64,000 nucleotides of DNA from Amycolatopsis umgeniensis (GTDB lineage Bacteria; Actinomycetota; Actinomycetes; Mycobacteriales; Pseudonocardiaceae): positions 3,534,001 through 3,598,000 of the forward strand of contig NZ_JACHMX010000001.1 in NCBI RefSeq assembly GCF_014205155.1, written 5' to 3'. Position numbers and translations under genes: made by a program. The notes beneath the pieces are model-generated. The model made no database searches and was not told the DNA's origin. It saw nothing but the letters and a program-made list of their open reading frames with translations. Of the stretch, positions 33,492 through 41,784 are shown one piece after another. Position 1 is the first letter of the stretch. The number at the start of each line of letters is the position of its first letter.

Positions 33492-34499
33492 GTGGCCACC
33501 CCGAACGACTACCGTGCCATCGCCCGCAAAACCGACCGTCCGATGTGGATCTGGGCGGGTTGCGCGCTGACGAGTGTCCTGTTGCTGTTCGGCGTGGGCA
33601 TCTTCGTGGCGATCAGCCTGCTGAACAAGGACGACTCGAGCGCCGAGGCCGGCCTGCCGAAGGTCTGGCCGTCCCCCTCCGGGGAGGCACTCCGCCCGGT
33701 CCCGATGCCGACGGGCGAGATGGTGGCGGCGCTGACGGACGAAACCGGCGCACAGGTGCTGTGCCAGGTGATCCCGGAGCAACGCTGGGAGGAGATCCTC
33801 GGCGGCCGCACGCTCCGGGAGGTGGACGCGGCCTGCCATGCGGTCACCACGCAGCTCGACGTCAACGTGCGGATGGTCCCGAGGTTGCCCGAGGACACGA
33901 GCCGTCGCATGACCACCATCGCGGGCAAGGTCGCGGTCATCGCCGCCGACAAGGACAGCACCAACCTGAGCGTCGAACTGGTCGAGGTCACGCCGCGCAG
34001 CGGCGCGTCGCCGGTGCTGCACGTCTCCCTCCGCGGCAGGGGCCTCGAGGCTCCCGAGACCGAGGGCAAGGCGAAGGCACTCGCCGAAGCGTTGATCGCG
34101 GCCGCGATGCCGCCCGGACCGAAGTTGCCGAAAATCGGCGAGGGCGGCGAGATCGAGCCGGAACCGGTCGAAGCGGGACCGCTCAAAGACAAGCCGTACC
34201 CGGTGATGTCCTGGCTGCTGTGCGGAGAACTCGGCCGTGCGCTCGGTGTCCCCGCCGACAAAGCGAAGCCGACCTTCTTCGCCTCATGCGAGTTGAACGG
34301 CGCGACAGCGGACTACAGCGAGCTTTCCGCGACCGTCGCCCCGACCACGACCATCGCCGGACTGCCCGCTCAGGTCGACCGGCGAGGTGTCGTCGTGCAG
34401 CTCACCGACGACCCGTCCGGCAAGACGCTGAAGTTCGCGGGCACCGGCGATATCCGAGCACTCGCCGAAAAGATGGTGCCGCCGCTCGTGGGCCGCTAG
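33492..34499 (+). CDS. Hypothetical membrane-anchored protein
   Basis: A 335-aa protein with a short cytoplasmic N-terminus (ATPNDYRAIARKTDRP), one helix (MWIWAGCALTSVLLLFGVGIFVAISLL, about 18-44), and an extracytoplasmic region with two similar halves, each with cysteines (LCQVIPEQRW...DAACHAV; LLCGELGRALGVP...FFASCELNGA). The pattern of CGELGRA and FASCEL resembles actinobacterial DUF3558-type or lipoprotein domains but I cannot name it. GTG start 6 nt after TAGCTT (leaderless pattern). Confidence 0.75.
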   Translation: MATPNDYRAIARKTDRPMWIWAGCALTSVLLLFGVGIFVAISLLNKDDSSAEAGLPKVWPSPSGEALRPVPMPTGEMVAALTDETGAQVLCQVIPEQRWEEILGGRTLREVDAACHAVTTQLDVNVRMVPRLPEDTSRRMTTIAGKVAVIAADKDSTNLSVELVEVTPRSGASPVLHVSLRGRGLEAPETEGKAKALAEALIAAAMPPGPKLPKIGEGGEIEPEPVEAGPLKDKPYPVMSWLLCGELGRALGVPADKAKPTFFASCELNGATADYSELSATVAPTTTIAGLPAQVDRRGVVVQLTDDPSGKTLKFAGTGDIRALAEKMVPPLVGR

Positions 34500-34531
34500 G
34501 CGCGATGGTTCGAGATGACCCGAGTGTCGGC

Positions 34532-34554
34532 GTCGCGAAAGTGGCTTTCGCAAC
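34532..34554. repeat. Short degenerate family B hairpin
   Basis: GTCGCGAAAG, TGG, CTTTCGCAAC: a truncated relative of the stems at 14271 and 38803, between two convergent genes. Confidence 0.55.
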
Positions 34555-34576
34555 ACGACTCTCCGCCGCACCACAC

Positions 34577-35014
34577 CTAAGCGCGATAGTTCGACAGGAG
34601 GTCACGGAGCAGGGTCTCGTACGCCTTCCGGTCGAAACGGGCCCCGGTGAACTTGTACTCCTCCGAAGGATCGAGCGGTTCGTAGTCGTACTGCCAGTCG
34701 AAAGCCCGCCACTCGACCACGTCATCACCGAAGACGACCTCGACGCTGTAACCACCGCAGCCGAGATCACCGCACAGCGGGCAGAACAGCAACGCGACCC
34801 GTCCGTCGTCGAAATCGCCCGGCAGGTCGCCGAGCAGACGGCAAAGCGTCTCGACGGCCGACTCGCGCCACCTGTCGTCGTCCAGGAACAACGGCGTCTG
34901 ATGCTGGGTGGGAACCATGTCGCGCAACGCGACACCGTCGATCGTCCAGTCCAGGAACCGGGCCTCACCGTCGTTCCACCGCGTCACCGACGGTTCGACA
35001 CCGAGTTCGTTCAC
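34577..35014 (-). CDS. Conserved hypothetical protein
   Basis: A 145-aa acidic soluble protein with a CPLCGDLGCGG motif mid-sequence (three cysteines) and many aromatic residues (WRAFDWQYDYEPLDPSEEYKF). No family recognised; the pattern recalls small uncharacterised actinobacterial proteins. GTG 35012-35014 overlaps the MFS stop (GTGA), so it is coupled to that gene; the frame is open farther upstream but only inside the MFS gene. Confidence 0.75.
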   Translation of the reverse strand: MNELGVEPSVTRWNDGEARFLDWTIDGVALRDMVPTQHQTPLFLDDDRWRESAVETLCRLLGDLPGDFDDGRVALLFCPLCGDLGCGGYSVEVVFGDDVVEWRAFDWQYDYEPLDPSEEYKFTGARFDRKAYETLLRDLLSNYRA

Positions 35015-36366
35015 ACCCGCTCCCTCTTCAGCACGCGCAGCCCGTTCCCGAACCGCCGCACCGGCAAACTCACCCCACCGCGCCGGATCAGCACGACGGC
35101 GCACACTACCGCGGCGAGCGCGGAGATCGCACCACCGATGTAGAACGGCGAGCGACCGCCGAAGGCGTCGGCCATCCAACCGGTCATCGGGCCGCCGATG
35201 GGGTTCCCGCCGATCAGCACCAGGACGTACAGGCCCATCACGCGGCCGCGCATCTCCGGGCTGACGGCGGTCTGCACCAACGCGTTCGCCGTGTTGAGGA
35301 AGGTGATCGTGGCGTAGCCGAGCGGGATCAGCGCGAGTCCGAAGGTCAGGTACGTCGGCATGAACGCGGTGACCACCTCGAAAGCACCGAGCAGGAACGC
35401 CGAGATCAGCAGCAGCCGCACACGCGGACCGCCGCGGGTGTTGCGGCGGGCCGACATCAGCGCGCCGGTGAAGGTGCCGACGGCCGCCAGCGTCGACAGG
35501 AGCCCGTAGCCGTCGGCGTTGGTGTGGAAGACGTTCGCGGCGACGATCGGCAGCGAGGTGAAGTACGTGATGCCGAACGTGCTCACGAAGAACACCAGCA
35601 CCATCACGGTCATCAGGTCACTGCGCCGCCGGACGTAGCGCAGTCCTTCGACCAGTTGCCCCTTCTCACGCGGGATGGCCGGGCCGCGGAAGAGCTTGTC
35701 CGGGTTCATCATCACCAGCGCGGCGATGACGGCGCCCGTGCTCACCGCGTTCGCCATGAACAGCCAGCCCGTGCCGACCCAGGTGATCGCGAAGCCCGCG
35801 ATGGCCGGGCCGACGATCCTGGCCATGTTGAAGATCGAGGAGTTGAGCGCGACGGCGTTGGTGACCTTGTCCCTGCCGACCATCTCGGCGACGAACGACT
35901 GCCGCGCGGGCACTTCCAGCGACGCCGTACAGCCCAGGGTGAGACAGAGGAGATACACGTGCCAGAGCGCCGCGACCCCGCTCAGGTCGAGGGCACCGAG
36001 GACGACCGCCTGCGCCAGCACGGCGATCTGGATGCCGATCAGGAGCCGCCGCTTGTCGACGCGGTCCGCCAGCACCCCCGCCCACAGCGAGAGGAACAGT
36101 GTCGGCGCGAACTGCAGCGCGACCGCGATGCCGAGCGCGATCGGATCGTTGCCGCTGAGGGTGAACACCAGCCAGTCCTGCGCGATGCGCTGCATCCAGG
36201 TGCCGATGTTCGAGATGACCTGGCCGGTGAAGAAGAGCCGGTAGTTGCGGACCCGCAGCGACGAGAACATGCTCGCGCGCGGCTTCTCACGCGTAGGTGG
36301 TGGAGCGGGTTCCCGGGTAGCGGCGGTCTTGGAAGGACACTGTGTTTCGCTACCCGTGGTCGTCAC
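35011..36366 (-). CDS. MFS transporter (DHA3/EntS-like)
   Basis: A 451-aa major-facilitator protein with 12 helices. Cytoplasmic N-tail about 40 residues, then SLRVRNYRLFFTGQVISNIGTWMQRIAQDWLV, the opening typical of MFS_3 exporters, and the loop motif LADRVDKRRLLIG. The GTG 36366 is 5 nt from the MarR stop, so MarR, MFS and the 145-aa protein form an operon, the usual setting for a MarR-controlled efflux pump. No frame upstream of it is family-like. Confidence 0.92.
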   Translation of the reverse strand: MTTTGSETQCPSKTAATREPAPPPTREKPRASMFSSLRVRNYRLFFTGQVISNIGTWMQRIAQDWLVFTLSGNDPIALGIAVALQFAPTLFLSLWAGVLADRVDKRRLLIGIQIAVLAQAVVLGALDLSGVAALWHVYLLCLTLGCTASLEVPARQSFVAEMVGRDKVTNAVALNSSIFNMARIVGPAIAGFAITWVGTGWLFMANAVSTGAVIAALVMMNPDKLFRGPAIPREKGQLVEGLRYVRRRSDLMTVMVLVFFVSTFGITYFTSLPIVAANVFHTNADGYGLLSTLAAVGTFTGALMSARRNTRGGPRVRLLLISAFLLGAFEVVTAFMPTYLTFGLALIPLGYATITFLNTANALVQTAVSPEMRGRVMGLYVLVLIGGNPIGGPMTGWMADAFGGRSPFYIGGAISALAAVVCAVVLIRRGGVSLPVRRFGNGLRVLKRERV

Positions 36367-36371
36367 CGCTG

Positions 36372-36803
36372 TTAGTTCCCCGCCATCCTGTCGATGATCT
36401 CGGCGGCGCGAGAGAGCACTTCGCGTTCCTCCGCGCTCAACTCCGCCAATTGCTTGTCCAGCCAGATCTCCCGCGCGGTGATCTGCTCGACCACGTAGGC
36501 CCGGCCGCGGTCCGACAACTCGACGATGGCCTGGCGGCCGTCGGTCGGATGCGGCCTTCGCTCGACGTAACCCATCTCCTCGAGCGCGGCGATCACCCTC
36601 GTCATCGAGGGCGGCTGGACGCCTTCCTTCGCGGCGAGCTGGCCAGGGGTCAGCGCACCGCATTTGTGCAGCGTGGACAGCGCGGACACCTGTGTCAGCG
36701 AGATGCCGTCACTGGCGCGCTGTGCCCGTAGCCGGCGATTGAGCCGCACCACCGCGAGACGCAGGCGGCTCGCCAGTGAGCGCTCGTGCGTGTCTCCGGA
36801 CAT
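36372..36803 (-). CDS. MarR family transcriptional regulator
   Basis: A 143-aa winged-helix repressor: LSTLHKCGALTPGQLAAKEGVQPPSMTRVIAALEEMGYVERRPHPTDGRQAIVELSDRG. ATG 36803 preferred; TATGCT (36810-36815) ends 6 nt upstream, suggesting a leaderless transcript whose -10 sits in the semi-palindromic TATAGTTAGCATA, a likely operator. It heads the efflux operon. The M. tuberculosis syntenic MarR is Rv0880 (from memory). Confidence 0.92.
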   Translation of the reverse strand: MSGDTHERSLASRLRLAVVRLNRRLRAQRASDGISLTQVSALSTLHKCGALTPGQLAAKEGVQPPSMTRVIAALEEMGYVERRPHPTDGRQAIVELSDRGRAYVVEQITAREIWLDKQLAELSAEEREVLSRAAEIIDRMAGN

Positions 36804-36870
36804 ATAGTTAGCATACCTCACGATCGGATCATCGGCCCGTGAGATCGCCCACGGATGGCATAACCGCTGG

Positions 36871-38328
36871 TCAGTTGAACGCGGCCTGGATCGGCCCGAC
36901 GGCGAAGTAGGCCAGGAACATCACCGCGATACCCCACATCAGCGGGTGGATGCCCTTCGCCCTGCCGGAGACCGCGCGGAGCACGACGTAGCTGACGAAG
37001 CCCGCGCCGATGCCGTTCGCGATCGAGTAGGTGAACGGCATGACCACGATGGTCAGGAACGCGGGGAGGGCGACGGTGAAGTCGGAGAAGTCGATCTCCT
37101 TGACCTGGCTCATCATCAGCGCGCCGACGACGACCAGCGCCGGAGCCGCGGCCTCGACCGGGACGACCTGGTAGAGCGGGGTCAGGAACATCGCCGCGAT
37201 GAAGAGCACGCCGGTGACGATGTTCGCGAGCCCGGTCCTGGCGCCCTCGGCGATCCCGGACGCGGACTCGACGAAGACGGTGTTCGAACTCGACGACGCG
37301 AAGCCACCCGCCACCGCGGCGGTGCCGTCGACGAACAGGGCCTTGCCGACGTTCGGGAGCTTGCCGTCCGCCGGCATGAGGTCGGCCTCCTTGGCGAGTC
37401 CGGTCATCGAGCCCATGGTGTCGAAGAAGTCGGCCAGCACCAGCGTGAACACCAGCAGCACGACGGTGATGATCGGCAGCCGTGTCCAGGCACCGAACGA
37501 GATGTCGCCGACCAGCGAGAGATCCGGCAGACCCAGGACCTGATCGGGCAGCGCCGGGTAGCCGAGGTTCCAGCCCTGCGGGTTGACGCCCTTCGACGGG
37601 CCGACCTTCGTGATCGCCTCGATGACGATCGCCAGCACGGTCGAGCCGAGGACACCGATCAGGATGGCGCCCTTGACCCGCTTCGCCACCAGGATGCCGG
37701 TGAGCAGCAAGCCGACCACGAACACCACCGTCGGCCACGAAGCGATCGAGCCGTTGATGCCGAGGCCGACCGGCACGGTGGTCTTCGCGTCATCCGGGAC
37801 GCGACGGACGAATCCCGCGTCGACCAGGCCGATCAGGCAGATGAACAGGCCGATGCCGACCGCGATCGCCGATTTCAGCGGCGGCGGCACGGCGTTGAAC
37901 ACCGCTGTCCGGATACCGGCGAAGACCAGCAGGACGATGACCAGACCCTCGATCACCACCAGGCCCATCGCTTCGGGCCAGGTCATCTGGGAGGCGAAGG
38001 TGACCGCGATCAGGCTGTTGATGCCGAGACCGGTGGCGATGGCGAACGGGTAGTTCGCGACCAGCCCCATGATGATCGTCAGCACACCGGCGACCAGCGC
38101 GGTCACCGCCGCGACCTGCGGCACGGGGAGGATGTTGCCGAGGACGTCCTTGTGCGCGCCCGCGTCGTCGGCGGCGAAACTGCCGATGATCAGCGGGTTG
38201 AGGACGACGATGTACGCCATCGTGAAGAAGGTGACGATCCCGCCGCGGACCTCACGCCCCGGTGTCGAGCCGCGCTCGCTGATCTTGAAATACCGGTCCA
38301 GTGTGGACCGGGTGCGCTGCTCCGCCAT
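36871..38328 (-). CDS. NCS2-family purine permease (guanine/hypoxanthine type)
   Basis: A 485-aa permease with 12-14 helices of the AzgA-like NCS2 group: RGGIVTFFTMAYIVVLNPLIIG, ATGLGINSLIAVTFA, FFDTMGSMTGLAKEADLM, FASSSSNTVFVESASGIAEGARTGLANIV. It imports purine bases with protons. AAGGGTGG precedes the ATG. Divergent from the DUF2530 gene with 41 bp between. Confidence 0.92.
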   Translation of the reverse strand: MAEQRTRSTLDRYFKISERGSTPGREVRGGIVTFFTMAYIVVLNPLIIGSFAADDAGAHKDVLGNILPVPQVAAVTALVAGVLTIIMGLVANYPFAIATGLGINSLIAVTFASQMTWPEAMGLVVIEGLVIVLLVFAGIRTAVFNAVPPPLKSAIAVGIGLFICLIGLVDAGFVRRVPDDAKTTVPVGLGINGSIASWPTVVFVVGLLLTGILVAKRVKGAILIGVLGSTVLAIVIEAITKVGPSKGVNPQGWNLGYPALPDQVLGLPDLSLVGDISFGAWTRLPIITVVLLVFTLVLADFFDTMGSMTGLAKEADLMPADGKLPNVGKALFVDGTAAVAGGFASSSSNTVFVESASGIAEGARTGLANIVTGVLFIAAMFLTPLYQVVPVEAAAPALVVVGALMMSQVKEIDFSDFTVALPAFLTIVVMPFTYSIANGIGAGFVSYVVLRAVSGRAKGIHPLMWGIAVMFLAYFAVGPIQAAFN

Positions 38329-38369
38329 CGCGTACCACCCTTCGCCCGTTGCCGGGTACCCTTCCCCAC

Positions 38370-38636
38370 GTGGGCGAATCGATCAATTCCGGGGAAGTAA
38401 ACGGTTCATTGCGGCCAACGCCGGAGCTGCCGAAGAGGCTGACCGACCTGACGCCGGTCGTGATCGTAGGTACCTCGCTGTGGGCCGTCGCGACCGTGGT
38501 CCTGTTCTTTGTGACCGACGGCATCTGGGTGCAGACGGCCTTCTCCGGCCTCGTGCTCGGCTTCATCGGCCTCGCGATCATCGCCTGGCAGCGCGCGGCC
38601 GCCCGGCGCGGCTCGAAGAGCGCCCAACGCCTTTAG
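38370..38636 (+). CDS. DUF2530 small membrane protein
   Basis: An 88-aa protein with two helices (PVVIVGTSLWAVATVVLFFV and WVQTAFSGLVLGFIGLAIIAW) and a basic C-terminus, the DUF2530 layout. Function unknown. GTG 38370 lies 7 nt after TACCCT (leaderless pattern). Confidence 0.8.
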   Translation: MGESINSGEVNGSLRPTPELPKRLTDLTPVVIVGTSLWAVATVVLFFVTDGIWVQTAFSGLVLGFIGLAIIAWQRAAARRGSKSAQRL

Positions 38637-38642
38637 TCCTCA

Positions 38643-38709
38643 CGTTCAGCGCCTCTGAGTTTTCCGCGTTCAGCGCCTCTGAGCTTTCCCGCGTTCAGCG
38701 CCTCTGAGT
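38643..38709. repeat. Three-copy tandem repeat CGTTCAGCGCCTCTGAG
   Basis: The 17-nt core starts at 38643, 38667 and 38692 (period 24-25). It begins the 337-bp gene-free gap 38637-38973, which otherwise holds three palindromic elements and nothing coding. Confidence 0.85.
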
Positions 38710-38719
38710 TCGCGGGGAT

Positions 38720-38772
38720 GTTGTGAAAGCGACTTTCGCAACCTTCAACGTTGTGAAAGTCGCTTTCACAAC
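38720..38772. repeat. Palindromic element, GTTGTGAAAGCGACTTTC stem
   Basis: Perfect 18-bp arms at 38720-38737 and 38755-38772; GCAAC/GTTGT in the loop can extend the stem with a G-T pair. It is related to family B by the GAAAG...CTTTC core. Confidence 0.8.
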
Positions 38773-38802
38773 ACCTCCCACCGGGCGTCCCGGAGCCGAC
38801 GG

Positions 38803-38859
38803 GTGTCGCGAAAGCCACTTTCGGGACACCTGATGTCCCGAAAGTGGCTTTCGCGACAT
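38803..38859. repeat. Family B palindromic element, near-identical copy of 14272-14328
   Basis: 26-bp arms with loop CCTGA; it differs from the 14 kb copy at one terminal base. It is 24 kb away from it, so this is an interspersed repeat, not a local duplication. Confidence 0.9.
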
Positions 38860-38917
38860 CAGGAGCCGGAACGCGGGCGAGTGCGGCAACACGACACCTT
38901 TGAAGTTCCCGCCATTA

Positions 38918-38965
38918 GTCCTCTGGATGCGGTACTTGCGCGTGCAAGGACCGCATCCAGAGGAC
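38918..38965. repeat. Family C palindromic element (CCTCTGGATGCGG)
   Basis: Arms 38918-38939 and 38944-38965 with one mismatch, then the tail GACGAAACGCG that also follows the copy at 10171. It ends 8 bp before the stop of the Hsp90-like gene. Confidence 0.85.
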
Positions 38966-38973
38966 GAAACGCG

Positions 38974-41784
38974 TCAGTTCAGGAGCGCCGAGGGAGAAGG
39001 GTCTTCGAGCAGGGCCGTGAGGACGTGCCTGTCGGCCCATCGGTCCGTGGCCCAGGCGAACGCTCGCGCGAGGCCCTCGGGAGTGTCGGCGGCGTGCAGC
39101 CTGCCGTCGGACCACCAGGCGACCTCGTGCTCCGCGTCCTCGAAAGTCACCGTCAGCGCCTCGTGCAGCAGCACTCCGCCGTCGGGAGGCTCGACACCCA
39201 GTTGATCGGCGGCCAGCCGAAGCGCGGAAAGCTCCGTCCACGGCACGTACTCGCCGTCTTCGGTGACTTTGGCGTCGAGACCGCTCGCCACCGGAAGGTC
39301 CAGCAACTCCGCCAGCGCACCGGCACCGCTCGCCGAGACGACCATCCGCTCCGGCGCCAGCACGGCGGCGAACCACGGCACGTCGAGGACGACGGCGTCG
39401 CGAGCGTCGGCGGCCGAACCGTCCGCGACCCGGACACGATCCGGCGCCGCGACGTCCACTGTGTACTCCGCGAGCGCCGCATGCGCCCTGGACGCGAGGC
39501 CCGGGCTCACCTTGCGCTCGGGGTCGCCTAACCGGTCCAAGAGATCTTCGACGTCTTCGGCGTCCGTTCCCAGTTCCGTCCGGACCCCGGCGGCGAGCAG
39601 GATCTCGTTGCTCAGCCCCGAATCCGGGACGACGTCGTAGAGCCCGGCCAGCGCGGCGGCTTCCGGCATCCGCCAGTCGAGCGGCGCGTGCCCGTCCAGC
39701 AGCGCGTACCGCGCGAGCCACCAGCCGGTGTGCCCGCCGGGTTCGGTGAGGGCACGCCAGGTTTCGGGGCGGGACGCGAGCAGGCGCAACGCCTCCGGCC
39801 ACGCGTCGTCGCCGACGAGGTCGAGGTCGCGTACGGCCAGCACCCGGGACGGCGGGCGTTCCCGCGAGTCCCACCAGTCGTGCTCTTCGGGCAGGCCGTG
39901 TTCGGGTTCCAGCGGATCGTCGTCGGTGATGATCGCGAAGGAATCGAGTACACCGACAGCGACGAGCGTGCCCACCGGCCAGTCCTCGGCGAATTCCTCG
40001 TCCAGCACGGACAAAGCGCCGTCTTCTTCGAACACCTCGGGGTCGAAGATGTCACCGAGCGGCGAGGTGGGCAGGACGAGTTCGTCCGCGCGCCGCCAGC
40101 CGTCCTCACTCGGCAGGGCCAGCGCACCCGCCCAGTCCGGGGCCTCGTCACCGACCTCGGCGATCAGGCGGAGCACCGCTCCCGCGAGCGCCATACCGTC
40201 CAAACCGGACCGGACGTCTTCGACACTTCGCTCGACGGCGGCGCTCAGCGCGTCGGCTCCGAGCAGGTCGCTCGCCTCGGAGTGCTTGGCGCCCAAGCGT
40301 TCCAGCAGCGGATGTGCCGCGACCGGATGCACGAGCCGGAGCCCGATGATGTCCACATCGGACAGGAGTTCGAGCAGTTCCGCCGATCCGCCGACGAGCA
40401 GCGCGTCGCGCACGCCGGGCAGGGTGCGGCCGTCCGACATCGGCACCGGCAGGGCGCCGAGGTCGTCCTTGGCGACGTCATGCGCTTCGAGCGCCGGGAG
40501 CAGCACGTCGTAAAGCGAGTGCCACCACGAGGGCTCGCGCTGGACGCCGGTGAGCAGCTCGATGGCCTCGGCGGACGAAAGCGCCTGCGCGCCGACGGCG
40601 CGAAGGTCCACACCGGACAGCGAAACCAGTCCGGGTACGAGATCGGCCAGCAGCGGCGCGAGACCCGGCACGTCGACCGACAGGACCCGCGCTTGACGCC
40701 CCGGCAAGTCGTCACCTGTTTGCGCGGGAAGCCAAGGCGAGCTCGCGAGGTTCTCGAGGATGGCCTCGCGCAGCGTTCCGTCCACAGTGGACCGCGGGAA
40801 TCCGCCACCGGGTACGAGCGCCAGGCGTTCGGCCGCGGGCAGGGAACAGACGAGATCGACGTACTCCCGCGCGGCGTTCTTCAGCGCCGCCGTCAGCTCC
40901 GGGCCCGGCAGCGCGCGACGGCGGGACGGCTCGATCGGCAGCGTCGCGATCAGCCGCGCGGGCAGGGAAAGCTCGTCGTCGGTGGGGGTCGGCGCGTGCA
41001 GGACGTCTTCGCCGAGCGGCCGCGGCGAACCGGCTTCGTCCAGCGGGACCGCCCACACGACGTCGCCGCGATGGACCTGCCAGTGCTCGGCGGAACCGTC
41101 CGGCGACGAGAGTCCGACGACGCCGTCGCCGAGATCGGCGCGGCGCCACACGCCGCCCTCGATCTCGATGCTTTCCAGCCAGGACAAGGTGAGCAGCAGG
41201 TCGCCGATGTCGTTCTTCAGATCCGCCAGCAGGGCGGGGACGTCGACACCCTCGCGCACCGGAAGCCGGACCTCGGTGGTGAAACCCTCAGGTGTGGGCG
41301 GTTCGCCGTCCGAGACCGGCCACGGAAGCCGGAGAACGGGGACGTCTCCGGTGCGGGCGGCTTCGGCTCGCGTGCGGTCCGCGGAGAACGCGACCCCGCC
41401 GGTCGCAGAAACGATCCGCGGTTCGGCGGAAACCGTGAGCACGGCCGCGAAGCCGACGCCGAAGCGGCCGACAGTCTCGTCGCCCTTGCCGGAAGCACGA
41501 AGGGAGGCAAGGGATTCGACGCCGCGGGCATCCAACGGAGCGCCCGTGTTCGCGAACCTCAGCTCACCGTCCACAACGGACACTCGGAGCCTGCCGCGTT
41601 CACCGGCGGCCAGCGCGGCGTCGGCGGCGTTCTGCGCCAGTTCGACGAACAGCCGGTCCCGGTAGCCGCCGACGCGCAGATCGTTCTCGGTGTTCGTGTC
41701 CTCGGTGAACCGCGTCGGCGAATCCGCCCACGCGCGCAGGACGGCGGCGCGTAACCGCTCGGTGCCGAACGGGTCAGTGCTCAC
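38974..41784 (-). CDS. Sacsin-N / Hsp90-like GHKL ATPase-domain protein
   Basis: A 936-aa cytoplasmic protein. Residues about 30-180 carry a Bergerat ATP fold like that of sacsin and Hsp90: FVELAQNAADAALAAG (N box), FANTGAPLDARGVESLASLRASGKGDE, and GRFGVGFAAVL (G2 box). The remaining 750 residues are acidic, leucine-rich and show no other domain I recognise; there is no middle-domain Hsp90 signature. It may be a chaperone-like or scaffolding ATPase. ATG lies within the last codons of the DUF3027 gene (11-bp overlap), so the two are co-expressed. Confidence 0.85.
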   Translation of the reverse strand: MSTDPFGTERLRAAVLRAWADSPTRFTEDTNTENDLRVGGYRDRLFVELAQNAADAALAAGERGRLRVSVVDGELRFANTGAPLDARGVESLASLRASGKGDETVGRFGVGFAAVLTVSAEPRIVSATGGVAFSADRTRAEAARTGDVPVLRLPWPVSDGEPPTPEGFTTEVRLPVREGVDVPALLADLKNDIGDLLLTLSWLESIEIEGGVWRRADLGDGVVGLSSPDGSAEHWQVHRGDVVWAVPLDEAGSPRPLGEDVLHAPTPTDDELSLPARLIATLPIEPSRRRALPGPELTAALKNAAREYVDLVCSLPAAERLALVPGGGFPRSTVDGTLREAILENLASSPWLPAQTGDDLPGRQARVLSVDVPGLAPLLADLVPGLVSLSGVDLRAVGAQALSSAEAIELLTGVQREPSWWHSLYDVLLPALEAHDVAKDDLGALPVPMSDGRTLPGVRDALLVGGSAELLELLSDVDIIGLRLVHPVAAHPLLERLGAKHSEASDLLGADALSAAVERSVEDVRSGLDGMALAGAVLRLIAEVGDEAPDWAGALALPSEDGWRRADELVLPTSPLGDIFDPEVFEEDGALSVLDEEFAEDWPVGTLVAVGVLDSFAIITDDDPLEPEHGLPEEHDWWDSRERPPSRVLAVRDLDLVGDDAWPEALRLLASRPETWRALTEPGGHTGWWLARYALLDGHAPLDWRMPEAAALAGLYDVVPDSGLSNEILLAAGVRTELGTDAEDVEDLLDRLGDPERKVSPGLASRAHAALAEYTVDVAAPDRVRVADGSAADARDAVVLDVPWFAAVLAPERMVVSASGAGALAELLDLPVASGLDAKVTEDGEYVPWTELSALRLAADQLGVEPPDGGVLLHEALTVTFEDAEHEVAWWSDGRLHAADTPEGLARAFAWATDRWADRHVLTALLEDPSPSALLN

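Noticed and set aside
36801..36821. Sequence before MarR resembles an iron box (AGGTATGCTAACTAT)
   Set aside because: Only one half fits the DtxR consensus; it reads better as a -10 plus MarR operator.
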